The notes under the pieces: model-generated | Seen by the model: the letters and a program-made list of their open reading frames with translations, nothing else | Database searches by the model: none | What the model was told of the DNA's origin: nothing | Made by a program: the position numbers and the translations under genes | DNA from: Symsagittifera roscoffensis | Taxonomy: Eukaryota > Xenacoelomorpha > Acoela > Convolutidae | DNA: 64,000 nucleotides | Assembly: GCF_963678635.1 (NCBI RefSeq) | Contig: NW_026971656.1 | Location: 1 to 64,000, forward strand | Reading direction: 5' to 3' | Shown here: positions 18,401 through 28,195 of the stretch, piece by piece | Numbering within the stretch: the first letter of the stretch is position 1 | Layout: each line of letters starts with the position of its first letter

Positions 18401-19319
18401 TCCCTTCGGCTGCGAAGAAATCAAAGTGGTCCATGGAGAAGAGGAAGATAAATCGGCCGGTACATTGCTCATACCGAGATTCCAGGAAGAAGCCGACAAT
18501 GACGAACAAGGACCATCGAGCTCGAACAAGGATAAGTCAGAAGGAGATGACGGACAGGGTGGAAGCCGTCAGACTGAAGAACCCATGCAACAAGATCAAG
18601 CTGGTGGGGAAGACGACAGGGCATCGACAGGAGGAACATCCAGCCTGGATTTCAATATCTTCAGTGATCTTGAGAATAATGCAGACACGTTGGAAACGAC
18701 TGAGCAAGCGGATGAAGGCATCTCGACACTGGAGCCTCCGTCAGCCTTTGAGGAAATGAAACGGAATTTGCCGGAGAGCAGCTCTCCTGGCAATTCAAGA
18801 AATAACGACCAGAGAATCCTCATGGAATCACCTCGGAGGAGAAGAATAGAGGCCTCAGCCAGAGTACCTTTCTTGGGAACGCTGCCCGAAGAAGAATGGG
18901 AAGTACATCACCGAGACCACGAGAGTAGGACGGGATGTAAGCTGGACAGAGTGGCGTTTATGGAAGAAGTCTGGACCGTGATTCAGAGCTATGGGACCCA
19001 GTCCATCCTCAAAACAGGTCTCAATCAACCCTTGATGAGAGAAGTACTTGACAAGCTTGATGAGTGTGAAGGGAGACTGAGTGAGTTATTGATCGACTCA
19101 GCCACTGATGAGAGTGAAGCGAATTCTCCCATCAAGATGACACCGCAGGACGATGAAGGAGAGGTGGTGTACCTGTCAAGAACCAAGAGAGGGACGATGC
19201 GATCGAAAATGGTGATTGATAAAAATCAATGCGATGAAAATGAAGTTAGACAGCAGAGTGATGCCAAGGAGAATTGGGAAGACGAAAGTGGATTCAGAAA
19301 TATCGATGAAAGCTGGTAA
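15420..19319 (+). CDS. Large unrecognised protein with degenerate SGNH-like block
   Basis: The frame is open from 15360; the first ATG is 15420, giving about 1300 residues (residues below are counted from a GTG at 15393). About 1-60 is Ser/Arg-rich, 75-1030 looks globular, and the rest is an acidic Ser/Glu/Gln tail with short ordered patches near 1150-1230. At 284-296, VFAGINDHLHSRG resembles SGNH block III, and DDDHRV at 440-445 resembles block V, but no GDS block is visible, so this may be an inactive relative of the preceding hydrolase. A moderately hydrophobic stretch near 595-635 is not a clear membrane helix. In frame with the SGNH ORF across one TAA, so the two may once have been a polyprotein. 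Confidence 0.65.
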   Translation: MRRTIHPSRRIGPVNQPIEEVAGTSRSDTRSETTSTSREERPSRGSLLWSRSIPSPWHIYKDELMKLDLQRVSFIEDARRMLNGAMLSVSRLYSITGVDWLIAASINFSSTTALRFADLEGLPSNNTMGPVNARPLQDVRLNHDEGNREERPGRFLTARAPIGQHVKIFRQLTTPPGHVKERVYPKLVNQDGDAQRYGGLTAIKKDETIFAAYDTAEMRKAKIMVVANSEFVNTSKSLFWPDVIMLAAVDLDLLQSVSLAIGVQRQTDMNPITIVFAGINDHLHSRGFLSRLRDPATAENAVWPAIKDILESMGEVVDATKEGSFNKVALRVVFALSPGYADLPDGLKFVYAMVALLSEGKYDVIISAPNRMIEIEKLRPLKAELPAVWSDISNAMRGFKDHALHMLVLDEVLGLELSNFSRQLKLKPGIDDDHRVITAMSNDLWFRAMEVASEDTRRKNSLETRAHLEAMVLRTKPEANQWLHLNPRVAALGADAFQQGPVMITKIHAYLLKEVNLAENAGEKTAEFVNRMCQITLETFWTQEVKGQEGFERTDSMLEGLGAGWTASFLAKVYPKVSHYLIKEFLQAVVRVSIVELIALFVTFGAESFVKGPAILLTDGIQNLRLDGLLTLIAITHGDLGGLMKLARCPEQMKERVRNLDMKKSTDSWNKIRDLIHTLIQYLLQQNRFGTGEDETIEREEDVRRHVGGMPLLTDLSLAMRTDPLALIRGVMEFVTVIYGPAVTFAFPDVKVEAYRRSVLHLNLISAVDGSTLNWCEQNTLRELMSEDLLFAKISEPEMTVINFYDHFRDRMGEVERGHIEVFPKLWNLRPYDKTNGEITRVPRLTAAYHKVREETKGWGDYKKLPEAIPEFPLIRRMLLGAVSVVQTPRLRAFETNERRVGNFSVTIDPYFVGRNAAVLQYTRFAYTDQATRRRISNAATPKPGRFDEEWKGLGLAPMRMRGRTELPEASLILTSVKQEMKVGGVLQTRTFLAPFGCEEIKVVHGEEEDKSAGTLLIPRFQEEADNDEQGPSSSNKDKSEGDDGQGGSRQTEEPMQQDQAGGEDDRASTGGTSSLDFNIFSDLENNADTLETTEQADEGISTLEPPSAFEEMKRNLPESSSPGNSRNNDQRILMESPRRRRIEASARVPFLGTLPEEEWEVHHRDHESRTGCKLDRVAFMEEVWTVIQSYGTQSILKTGLNQPLMREVLDKLDECEGRLSELLIDSATDESEANSPIKMTPQDDEGEVVYLSRTKRGTMRSKMVIDKNQCDENEVRQQSDAKENWEDESGFRNIDESW

Positions 19320-20088
19320 CTCAGCGAAAAGAAAACGAGTCGAGGAGGTCATGGATTTGGGGCAAGGTGATTATCAATTGTCTGGCACAGATAGAATATT
19401 AACTGATATAGCGATGGTGCCACCCATTCTCATGGCGGGGATAAAGTCAACCGGTTATAAATCCAAAAGGAGTGACCGCACTCTGACTGGAGCAACCTTA
19501 GAAATGGAAATACTCAGCCAATGTGGAGAGAGCAAAATGAGGGACTTCAAGCCATCTCCCATGAATCATGGAAAGGGAAGTGTTGCAGGACAACTAACAC
19601 CAGTGGAATACAACCGACTAACCGTGTCGGAGACAGTGTCGATGGATGAACCCACCGGTGGATACATGGAGATGTTGGAATACCGAAACTCGGCTAGAGG
19701 GTATGTGATGGCCCTGGAAGACGAAAAAGCCATGGAGGGTTATCTGGAAATGATGTTGCAAGGCACCACCCTCAAGCAGAAGGCGTATGGAACTTTGGCG
19801 TCGTCTGACGTACAGGCGGAAACGATCGAGCAGTTAGTGAGCCTTCCATGGAAAGCAGTAGTATTGAGGTATTTCGAAGAAGAAATGAGGACTACGCCAA
19901 GAATACATGCTCTCGTGGCAGTACCTTACGTAAGGACAGAGTTACAACTCAGGTTCGCCTGGTGCATGATGGGACTGACTCGCGAAGAATATGGTTCAGA
20001 AGAAAGAAAGAGATCAAAAGAAGAAAAGGTTTTCCTTATGACGAATCTGAGGGATCTGATAGTCCAGGAGGGAGCAGCAGTAGCGTAG
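19234..20088 (+). CDS. Unrecognised ORF, interrupted by an amber codon
   Basis: First ATG in frame is 19234; ATG 19306 is an alternative that overlaps the end of the previous ORF. About 285 residues with a basic N-terminus and, from about residue 150, a helical globular part (TGGYMEMLEYRNSARGYV onward). TAG at 20086-20088 ends it, but the same frame then stays open for 60 codons of protein-like sequence (AKRRDALCFIRFMIEQISV onward) to TGA 20269-20271, so the amber codon probably interrupts a longer protein. No domain recognised, and no membrane or signal segment. Confidence 0.55.
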   Translation: MKMKLDSRVMPRRIGKTKVDSEISMKAGNSAKRKRVEEVMDLGQGDYQLSGTDRILTDIAMVPPILMAGIKSTGYKSKRSDRTLTGATLEMEILSQCGESKMRDFKPSPMNHGKGSVAGQLTPVEYNRLTVSETVSMDEPTGGYMEMLEYRNSARGYVMALEDEKAMEGYLEMMLQGTTLKQKAYGTLASSDVQAETIEQLVSLPWKAVVLRYFEEEMRTTPRIHALVAVPYVRTELQLRFAWCMMGLTREEYGSEERKRSKEEKVFLMTNLRDLIVQEGAAVA

Positions 20089-20271
20089 GCGAAGCGGAGA
20101 GACGCTCTCTGTTTCATTCGATTCATGATAGAGCAGATTTCAGTACCTGCATTAAACACTTGTGTTAAAATGTTGAGGGAAGGCGATGAGCGAACGAAAG
20201 CCTTGTTCTTGCTAGCACTGCTGGATATGCAGCAAAGTAAACCGATGAGGGTAAAACATGAAAGAACCTGA
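20086..20271 (+). pseudogene. In-frame coding extension beyond amber codon 20086
   Basis: Sixty sense codons follow TAG in the frame of the upstream ORF, with helix-like composition (TKALFLLALLDMQQSK). It has no convincing initiation site of its own, and its end overlaps ATG 20258 of the next ORF. It is best read as the displaced C-terminus of the 19234 ORF, expressed only if the UAG is suppressed. Confidence 0.5.
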
Positions 20272-21181
20272 GGAATTGGAACCCATGAAAAAGATAGACG
20301 AGATCAGGAGATTCTCAAACAAGGAGCTGAGACTCACTAAAGAATCCATGGGAGCATTGCCGAAATCCAGTGAATACTGTGGACCGATCAAGAAGAAGTC
20401 ATATAGCTACGTATCCGGGATCATAGGGATAGCGTACAATCCTTTCCTGAGTGAAGACATACGCGATTGCTTCTTTGATTATGAGCAGGCGGTGTTACTA
20501 AGATTCTGGACGTCCAGAATTGTAACGATTAAGAGTGTTAACAATACACAGGCCAAATTAGGACTGGTCTTGGAAGAAGAGGTGACTGCACCTTCAGTAC
20601 CAAAATCCGACAAGAGAGTGGAGTTTGGGTTGGGATTCTCAGATGAATTACTGAGAACGAGCTTGATGGCAGTGTGGGAATTGATGAGGCCATCATGGTG
20701 TCCTAGTCCCAACGCTGACTCATTATTACGGGCGACGCAGGACATACAGAGGGAACTGAATGCAGACTGTAACCTGCGTGACCTCAACATCATATATAAT
20801 GTGATGATAACAGCCTCTAAGAGCAACGGAGAAGATAAAATAGAGTTGCCTGGCTGGGGACCAGAAGACTGGTTCAAACCTGGTAGCTGTCTGGCGGAAG
20901 TCTGTGGACTGGAGGGTCACGTTTGTGGAGGTCTAGACTGTGTGAAAACACTGGAGAAACAACACAAGCAATTGACAGTATTGTTTGGAAACGTAGTGAT
21001 GAAAGCAAGAACTGAAACGGAACTGATAGCAGATTGCCATGGAGGAACCGATGTGAATCTAGTGACTGCACTAGGATTCTACAGCATGTTTGGTTCTTTA
21101 GAGTCACTATTGAATCTAGAACAGAAACATGAGATGGTCACAGCCATCAGCGTAGAAGTTCCCAGGAGTTCTGCAGACTGA
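20258..21181 (+). CDS. Unrecognised 307-residue ORF of the 3' module
   Basis: ATG 20258 lies 14 nt before the end of the previous frame's extension. The protein is mixed alpha/beta in composition, with Cys/His-containing stretches near residues 208-230 (CLAEVCGLEGHVCGGLDC). These could bind a metal, but the spacing fits no named zinc finger I know. No signal peptide or membrane span. It ends at TGA 21179-21181; the +1 frame is open across the junction and leads into the next ORF, so the two may be halves of one protein separated by an indel. Confidence 0.55.
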   Translation: MKEPEELEPMKKIDEIRRFSNKELRLTKESMGALPKSSEYCGPIKKKSYSYVSGIIGIAYNPFLSEDIRDCFFDYEQAVLLRFWTSRIVTIKSVNNTQAKLGLVLEEEVTAPSVPKSDKRVEFGLGFSDELLRTSLMAVWELMRPSWCPSPNADSLLRATQDIQRELNADCNLRDLNIIYNVMITASKSNGEDKIELPGWGPEDWFKPGSCLAEVCGLEGHVCGGLDCVKTLEKQHKQLTVLFGNVVMKARTETELIADCHGGTDVNLVTALGFYSMFGSLESLLNLEQKHEMVTAISVEVPRSSAD

Positions 21182-21191
21182 GCAGAAATAC

Positions 21192-22439
21192 ATGGGAAAA
21201 TGGAGGGAAGCAATCGAGACAGAAATGAACATCAGACACAGCGAAACTTATTGTAGACCATCAGGAGCACGATATTTGGTGGGTTCAACGTTGGCTCCAA
21301 TGTGCAAGAGCAGATATCCTGTACATTTCGTAGCTGTGGACGTGAAGAGTACAAGAACGATTGTGGATCAAGCCTTCTCAGTGTCGAAGTGTGTGAGATT
21401 GGCGAGAATGTCTGAAAAGTCTTACGAGTTACTATGTAAGATGTTCTCAGCAGTCCCAGAGAGAACCAAAGAAGAATTGGAGTCAATACTAGGAAAGAAG
21501 TTCATGGGATATGTGAGCGGGAACTTCAGTGACTTTGAGAAACAGAAACAGAGAGGATCAACTGTCACAGATTACAATGCAGTAGATGAGAATGATGAAA
21601 TCCACCGAGTGATGATGGAAGTGGAACCATTGCTGGAAGCTTCGGGAAGACGTAATTGGAGGAGCATCATGTTGACACATGACGAGTTTCCTTGCCACTG
21701 CTTGCTGCAGACCTGGTGGTATCCCAAGCGTAGTAATCTGATGTTGATCTGGGACTCTGGAGAGCTGCTCTCCATGGGTTTACCAGATTCATCACAGCCC
21801 GTAACAATCGTGATAGTGGGAGTTATGATGGCGATACGATGGCTGGAAGCTCATGTGAGAGAAAATAATAGACAGGAGGCACCAACGAGAGAACAATTGC
21901 GGAAATTAGATTGTCTAAAAGATTTAGATCTTTTTGAGACAATGTGCAAAGTTCTAAACATTCCGATGGAAGTGAAGAAGATATGGGCGAGAAAACGATT
22001 GATGCCATGGTTCAGAGCTAACATGACTGCATGGTTGTACGAGTATGCGAAAAAGCATATGTCGAAGCACGGCAGGGTGTACAGTGAATATCAGCTGGAC
22101 ATTGGAGCAGGAGCTTTCAAGCGAGCTCTCGTGACTCATCGGAATGCAGTGACCACCGCTGTGAAAAGAATTTCCAGGACGAGTGAGCGTAGTGGAAATG
22201 AGAAGGCAGAGATGCTGAAAGAAGATTTGGAGAGAAACGTGACGTTGTGTCTCCACAACAGCTTCTGCAGAAACAGAGAATCCAACGTGGATCCCCTACC
22301 TTGCTGTAAACAGAGGGTAGAAGAGCAGAAGTGTTGGAGGACGGCTTCCAACAGCGTCAGGATAGCCAACGATGTGCTACAAGACACGGAAACCGAAAGT
22401 GCGGAGTCAGTATCACAGGAGGAAGAAATGGAACATTGA
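21192..22439 (+). CDS. Unrecognised 415-residue ORF, last of the 3' module
   Basis: ATG at 21192, open further upstream in the same frame. A hydrophobic stretch VTIVIVGVMMAIRWLEAHV near residues 203-221 could be a membrane-associated helix or a buried core helix. The C-terminal part has a Cys cluster (PCCKQRVEEQKCW, about 372-384) followed by an acidic tail. No domain recognised. It is the final ORF before the polypurine tract, where env or accessory genes lie in retroviruses, but it lacks a leader peptide. Codon use and the purine-rich plus strand match the pol region, so it belongs to the element and not to host sequence. Confidence 0.6.
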   Translation: MGKWREAIETEMNIRHSETYCRPSGARYLVGSTLAPMCKSRYPVHFVAVDVKSTRTIVDQAFSVSKCVRLARMSEKSYELLCKMFSAVPERTKEELESILGKKFMGYVSGNFSDFEKQKQRGSTVTDYNAVDENDEIHRVMMEVEPLLEASGRRNWRSIMLTHDEFPCHCLLQTWWYPKRSNLMLIWDSGELLSMGLPDSSQPVTIVIVGVMMAIRWLEAHVRENNRQEAPTREQLRKLDCLKDLDLFETMCKVLNIPMEVKKIWARKRLMPWFRANMTAWLYEYAKKHMSKHGRVYSEYQLDIGAGAFKRALVTHRNAVTTAVKRISRTSERSGNEKAEMLKEDLERNVTLCLHNSFCRNRESNVDPLPCCKQRVEEQKCWRTASNSVRIANDVLQDTETESAESVSQEEEMEH

Positions 22440-22841
22440 TGAATGGTCGAGAAAAAAAGAGGCAACAAGAAAGAAAATTAGAAGAATTTAGAAGTTTTAG
22501 AACTTCTAAACGACGAAAAAAGAAGAGAACAAAGGAGTGATGAAGAAAAGTTAAAACTCAGAATTGTTTTATGTGTGTGAAAAACTCAAGTGAGAAACCA
22601 AGCAACCAAGTTGTAATTGAAAACTGAAACATTTAGTTGAGTTTTGAAATTGTTGCATTTATAAATTTGCATTTTGATTTTAGCAGAAGTCGCTTTAGAG
22701 ACACTTATTATTTATTTAGAAAGGCTTAAGAGAAGAGTATATTTAAATATTCCAGCCTGCATGATTGTTTTTAATCACTTAGGAAGACTGATCACTTTGT
22801 GGTGACATGAAAGACTTGAGTAATCTCTTGAAGAGGGAGGT
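22440..22841 (+). other. 3' untranslated region and polypurine tract of the giant element
   Basis: Non-coding A-rich sequence ending in the purine run GAAGAGGGAGG (about 22830-22840) directly before the inferred LTR start TGTTACATAG. This is the expected plus-strand primer position. Confidence 0.75.
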
Positions 22842-24179
22842 TGTTACATAGTTCTTTCTAACCACAAAGTTTCTTAGTTTTAAAATTCAGGACAATAAAC
22901 AAACAAGATTTCCGAGGGGAAGGAGCATAGTAGGATAATTTTAGCTTGTTGGTTGGCAGGACTGTCCTGCAAGCCAACACCTTTTAAATCAAAGGGAAAA
23001 AGTTTTAATCGGGACATTGACACTGGGAGTCAGAAAATATGTTTTATCTTAGGTTATATCCTCAATGTGCAGATTAATGAAAGAATTTGAAGGCTATAGT
23101 GATGTAGTATGATGCCATGTATATTCTGCAGTGAGTCGATGTGATGTGGATAAGAGTAATTTCGTGCATTTTATAAATTCTGTTCAATGACACTGTAACC
23201 ATTTTACGAACATTGTGCGATTCAATGAGGACATTGACGGGACTGTCCGGGGAGTATGTGACATTCGACCAGAATGGCCAAAATGCAATCTCTGCAGAAT
23301 TCGAATTTTTAGCAGCGAGCCTTCCGGATTGGTGGTTATTACGAACTAAGAACGTTATTGGAACGATTGGCCAAACGGTGAGGGCTAGAATATTCTGGTA
23401 TTTTAAAATTTCAAAAATTCGAATTATGACGTCATATTTCTGAGAAACGTCAGAAACGGCCATTTTTACTAAAAAAGAGAAAGAAAAAGAGAACAACATT
23501 AGCTGCGCTAGCAACAACAACGAAATTGAGATCGGAAAACAACAACGAGTTACAGAGTAACAGAAGAACACTCCGAGTTGCAACTATTGTGCTGCTACAA
23601 TAGTTGCAAGGCCGTTGCGAACAACGGTGAAGGGTGAGAGACGGCCTTCCGGATTAAGAGAAAATCAGGATTAGCGAGCTTGATTCAGTGGATTCAAGAA
23701 TCCGGAAGGGTTTCGGGACTGAAACTTTTATCCTGTTGCATAAACTTTTAGCTTCCTGTCATGTCCTGACTTGAATTTAATTAATATCTGGATTCATTTT
23801 GATAGGGATGAGCAGCTAGGAGTTGGGGGAAAGGGTTGATCCATCTTCGATGGAGATGATGATTTTTATCTCCTGAACAAAAACAATAGTAATATAATAA
23901 GCAGTAGCCCTGTTTTTAGGAGTGACCTCGTGGTCTGGGGATACTGAGACCCCAGCCATGAGCTCACTATTTCTGCATGTAATCTAGTTAATTTGAGTGT
24001 TTTGACCGAAGTCGAAAGCAGTAACGTTTTTGTCGACCCGATGTTAGAAAAGACCACCGAAAAGTACTGGCTTGGTAGAGACGGTGAAAAGCATGCAAAG
24101 CTCTGTTTAGACGTTAGCCAGTCGTCTTAAGATTTAGTTTTGTTTTCCGTCGATATGTATCTTCTGGGCGAATGTTACA
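22842..24179 (+). repeat. 3' LTR of the giant element
   Basis: Start inferred from the polypurine tract followed by TGTTACA; end from loss of identity with the 5' LTR after AATGTTACA. Length about 1338 bp. It contains AATAAA at 22894-22899 and a CTGTCCGGGGAG motif at 23243 that also occurs in the pol linker. The outer 643 bp cannot be compared because the 5' copy is off the window. Confidence 0.87.
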
Positions 24180-24893
24180 AATGCCGAACTTTTGGTAGCA
24201 ACTGTTATAGCCGAATTTAAAAATGACAATGCATTGTCTTCGTAAAGTGCAGCAGTATTCCAAATTGGCAATGACTGCGTTTCGTTCCCAGGAGTAGTGG
24301 ATAGTGCTTGATACTATTGCCATCAATGACTGGAATGCCAACCTTGTTGCTTGCAGCCAAGAGTCTGGTATGGTGACGATGGCCGAGGGGAAGTTTCCGT
24401 TATGGATGTATTTCCGTATTGATTGGTTCAACTTCTCTGCATTTATACTTATGACAAACTTCAATGAAAATGGAAGTACCTCGGATCCTTTTGGATTCTT
24501 TTGTGCATGATCAATCCAATCGCTTAATTTTATTTTTTTGTTGTTTTCATTCCATCGCAATCTGATGATGTTATTCTCCGATGATGCTCTCCTGTTGTTT
24601 CAGTCTCAATGTTGCTTTATAATAATTTTCTAATTTTCCTCTTTTCATCTTTGCTAGAAGCAGTTCTTTGCGGCGCTCACTGGAGGTCAATGAATTGATT
24701 GACTCTTGCTTACTGCACCCAGATTTCGCCGATTTTGATAAAGCTTTGAACGAATAGTTTTATCAACAGAGATCTCTGAAGCCGGATTAGATTCCATGTT
24801 AGCGCGAGCTTTACCGGTTAGTTCATCGTTCACTTTAACTATTCTATCCAACCATGCATTCAACACCAATAACAACTTGCTAGGTTCATCCAC
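24180..24893 (-). pseudogene. Decayed minus-strand coding fragment flanking the 3' LTR
   Basis: Two open stretches in different frames read as one protein-like region on the minus strand. The first (24893-24687) begins MDEPSKLLLVLNAWLDRIVK; a Lys/Arg-rich segment follows (about 24720-24585, ELLLAKMKRGKLENYYK); the last (24560 to the LTR) includes NFPSAIVTIPDSWLQATRL. Frame changes and stops separate them, and the last ORF runs into the LTR at 24179, so the LTR has displaced whatever lay downstream. Family not recognised; it could be a host gene or an older gag-like fragment. Confidence 0.4.
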
Positions 24894-26859
24894 TTAATTA
24901 GCTAATATCACAAGCTCATCTAGAATAAGCTAATGTTTTTTCGAGGTTGCTCATGCACGATTCAATTAAGGCTCTTTATTCTTGTTTTTTAATTAGCGCT
25001 TCTTAACTTTCCGACTGTGAATTACGGAAAGTTCAATTTATAGTGATGTTCGACCATACATCAACCGTCAATTTTTACACACAGATCGTTCTGTAATTTT
25101 GGAAAGATTTATACTCACTCACTTCTACTGAATTGGTCAGTTCGAAAAAAAAAATAAAATTAGACCTTAACTTGACCATCAAAAAACTATATTATGACTC
25201 AAGAAACCAAATCGAACTTCGGAGAAGGTTTTTAAAAAACTCGCAGTTGCTGCTCAATAATTTTTCTGTTTCTTTTGGCTCGCCACTCGCGTTTTCTTAT
25301 TTCAGGTTTATTTTTTGCAATCATATTCTTCACATTATTGCTATAACGCCTAAGGATCGAAAACGTTTTTAATTCTAGCGAGGGATTCTAGTGCAGTTTT
25401 AAAAACGTTTGCCCTCACCCAGTGAGGTTCTGCTTCCTTCGAGATATCAAGTCTGTTACTACAATAATAATTAGTATAACTGACTCATTCAACATACTGT
25501 AAAAATCTTCCGTGCGTGCACGCTTACAAAAAGTGATTGCGTAAATATTATGTTTCTAGTTTAAAAGAATTTTCTTAAGCTGGTTAGGCGTTAATGCGTT
25601 AGAATTATTGATACGGTATCTTCTAACAGTGTTTTTAACGGCTTCATGCTAAATAACAATGTCGATTTCATTAGACAGATACTGATCAATTTTTACGGAC
25701 GTTGACTGCGTTTGGGTTTAAACTTAACCGGTAATGGCTATGTAAGACTGAGATATAAGCTACTGTGACGCGGGTAAAAAAATTTTCAAAGCGTGGTGCA
25801 GAGAGCTAGCAGCTGTTATGAACATTTTTATATTTAAACCAAGTTTTAGGGGAGGGAATTAACACCCTGAGCTAACAAGATTGTAGAAAAAGTAAGACGA
25901 CCTGCTTGATAATACGCTACGTGGCTCTCCTATGGCTATTTTGCTTCATTTCAACTAGTTTAGTTAGCTATACCACGTTTTAATGGAAATCAGTGCATTT
26001 TTTTGAAACTTTCGGTACTTTCATTTTTTTTGGCTAATTTTTCCAAAAATTTTTCAGAAATTTTTTAAACGTTTTCATCCAACGCTTCAAAATCTAAAAA
26101 TAACCTGATGCGTTTGCGACATTATGAGTTTTTACTCATACTTTGCTCCAAAATTCCAAATTTTTGTCGAAAAAAACTTGACTCAATCTCTTAAACTATT
26201 ATGAAACTAGGAATTTCCTGAAAATTTTGAAAAAATTTAAAAGTCTTGCAAAAAAATAAACTTTTTCCCCCTCAAAAATTTGTCTTTTTTATAAGGTATT
26301 CAGGGTACTTACACGTTGTTAGGATAAAGTAATTTGGAGTAATGGGCCGTTTTTTCTCAAAAAACCACAGAAAGTTTTCTGCTCAGGTTTTGGTATCGAG
26401 AAAAAATGAGATTTACTGTTTTGCCATCAAAAATCCTCCTGTGGAATTTTATAGCATCATATCATTAATTATATATGCAAGCAAGAGTCAAGCGCTTGCG
26501 GAATCCACATTTAATGAGCGGAAGCCGTATTTTGTTTGCGGAATCTAATAACTTAGTTTAGTTTTATATAACGTAGTTTTCTCAAAAGTGTATTTTTTGA
26601 TTATGGGAGATATTTTGAGGTCTGGTAGATAATTATGTCCGCAAGAACTACTTTGGTCACGATTCAGGCAGAATTTTTTCCGTGTTTATTTATATAACTT
26701 GTACCGGAAGTTAAACTATTTTATCCAAACTGCTGATTATGTTTTCAGAAAATCAGGGCGTACCTTGGCAATTGAAAGGGTTCATCGAAATTGTTTAAAA
26801 GTTTATCTTGGGTTCCAAAAAGAGTATTTAGGTCTTTGGTGCTATCTCCCGCTTTTCTT
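24894..26859. other. Intergenic, no gene seen
   Basis: AT-rich sequence with homopolymer runs; open frames are short and lack protein-like composition. I see no RNA gene or repeat I can name. Confidence 0.6.
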
Positions 26860-27560
26860 TTAAATCTAGTTTTAATTACGATGAAAATTTATAACTTTAA
26901 ATTTTCCAAAAAAAGCAGTAAAATTGAAATTCTATGTAATAAATTGATAAAATGAAAATGCAGTACTAACCTTTTGATATTTTCATTCACTCGCACAAGA
27001 ATTCTATCCAAACTCGCACAGCTCGCCCACGAAGAATTGTTTAAAAAATGATTTTAAGTTTCAAGTTTTACCACTCAACAACTCTAACACGCGATAACAA
27101 GTTTCAAACTTTCCTTTAACCCGGTTGGAAAGGAATTATATACTAAACCAAACTAACCAACGCAGCTTACTTAACACCACAAATCATAAAATAACAGCAT
27201 GACTAAGAAAAGAAAACCAACGGTACCCAAACCGGATTAACCCAGTTTAAAACTGGATAATTTATTCTTTTAAAGACTATTACAAAGTCTGAGAAAAAAA
27301 TTATAATAAAACACAAAAAAGTCGCAAGACAAACCCATACCAAAAACAATTTGATTTTTGAAAAAAGGACACAACCAAAAAAACATAAGAAAGACCAATA
27401 TAAACCCAACATAAAATGTTATCACATAACAGGACCTCTCAAAGAAACAGCACGAAATCATACTCCCACTCCTGGCCTAACCCACCAGAAAGGACGTCCT
27501 GAGCATGCTCTATAGCCGGCCTAACCCACCGCGCTACATCCACGCTTCTTTTTTCAATAA

Positions 27561-27584
27561 GAGGTACTCAAGGGTGAGTACCTC
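27561..27584 (+). repeat. Perfect 10-bp hairpin in the 3' non-coding region
   Basis: GAGGTACTCA, loop AGGG, TGAGTACCTC. The homologous site at 53362-53385 keeps the loop and nine of ten pairs. Confidence 0.7.
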
Positions 27585-28195
27585 TTCAAAATAATCGAAC
27601 TAAAACAAAAAGCTTTTGTGAAAACAACTAACTAAATTCATAATTAAAATACCGAACTAATATAATTTTATAAAAGGTAAATCATACCTTGCAGTATATA
27701 GATCAACACACAACAACAAAGACGAACATCCAAAGACAAACTGATTCCATCACACTCGAACAAGAATGGCTAACCACAACCGATATGCCGTCCACAATCA
27801 CAACTCAAAAGATTTAGAGTACAACTTGACTTCGCAGAAAAGGACTTCATTGAACTAGACGAATGACCACCTCGATGTTCAAGTATACGTACAGATCCGA
27901 ATTACGAGGCATCCCTTCCCATTCCCAGACGAGGTTGAGCACAAAACAAGTTCTCTACATAATACAGAAAAACCCGTCATAGCAAACCATTTTGAAATCA
28001 GATTGATTTCATTGGGGGAACACAGTCGTTGTCACAAGACGACACAACGATTGATGTTCCTAACTCCAGCGTCCTGGAACTTCTTTAACAAGAGGAACCG
28101 GACAAGATTATGATGTTCGCCAAACACGAACGTTCATCATCCATCCTTTGAATTGCAGAAAGATAATTCTAAAAACTCTGTGAAACCCGGATGGG

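Larger units (their letters stand above)
1..24179 (+). mobile_element. Giant Ty3/gypsy-type LTR retroelement, 5' end cut by window edge
   Basis: The first 695 bases recur at about 23484-24179 as a direct repeat. Between them lie gag, protease, RT, RNase H and integrase in Ty3/gypsy order on the plus strand, so the copies are LTRs. The 3' LTR is about 1338 bp, which puts roughly 640 bp of the 5' LTR outside the window and the complete element near 24.8 kb, several times the usual 5-10 kb. The excess is a 3-kb leader, a long linker before integrase and about 9 kb of extra ORFs after pol. Amber stops at 4863, 10952 and 20086 and several frame changes interrupt coding. The target-site duplication cannot be seen because the 5' end is missing. 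Confidence 0.93.

Noticed and set aside
13496..22439. Operon-like close-packed ORFs suggesting bacterial or phage DNA
   Set aside because: Enclosed between pol and the polypurine tract/LTR, with matching composition and splice signals; no ribosome-binding sites.
24114..24560. Intact 148-codon minus-strand gene
   Set aside because: Its last codons come from the LTR and the neighbouring coding pieces are in other frames, so it is a decayed fragment.
27270..27461. Hydrophobic minus-strand ORF also open in the homologous copy at 53027-53248
   Set aside because: It lies antisense in a conserved non-coding repeat; shared ancestry alone explains similarity, and I see no start context or domain. 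A dN/dS test between copies would decide.
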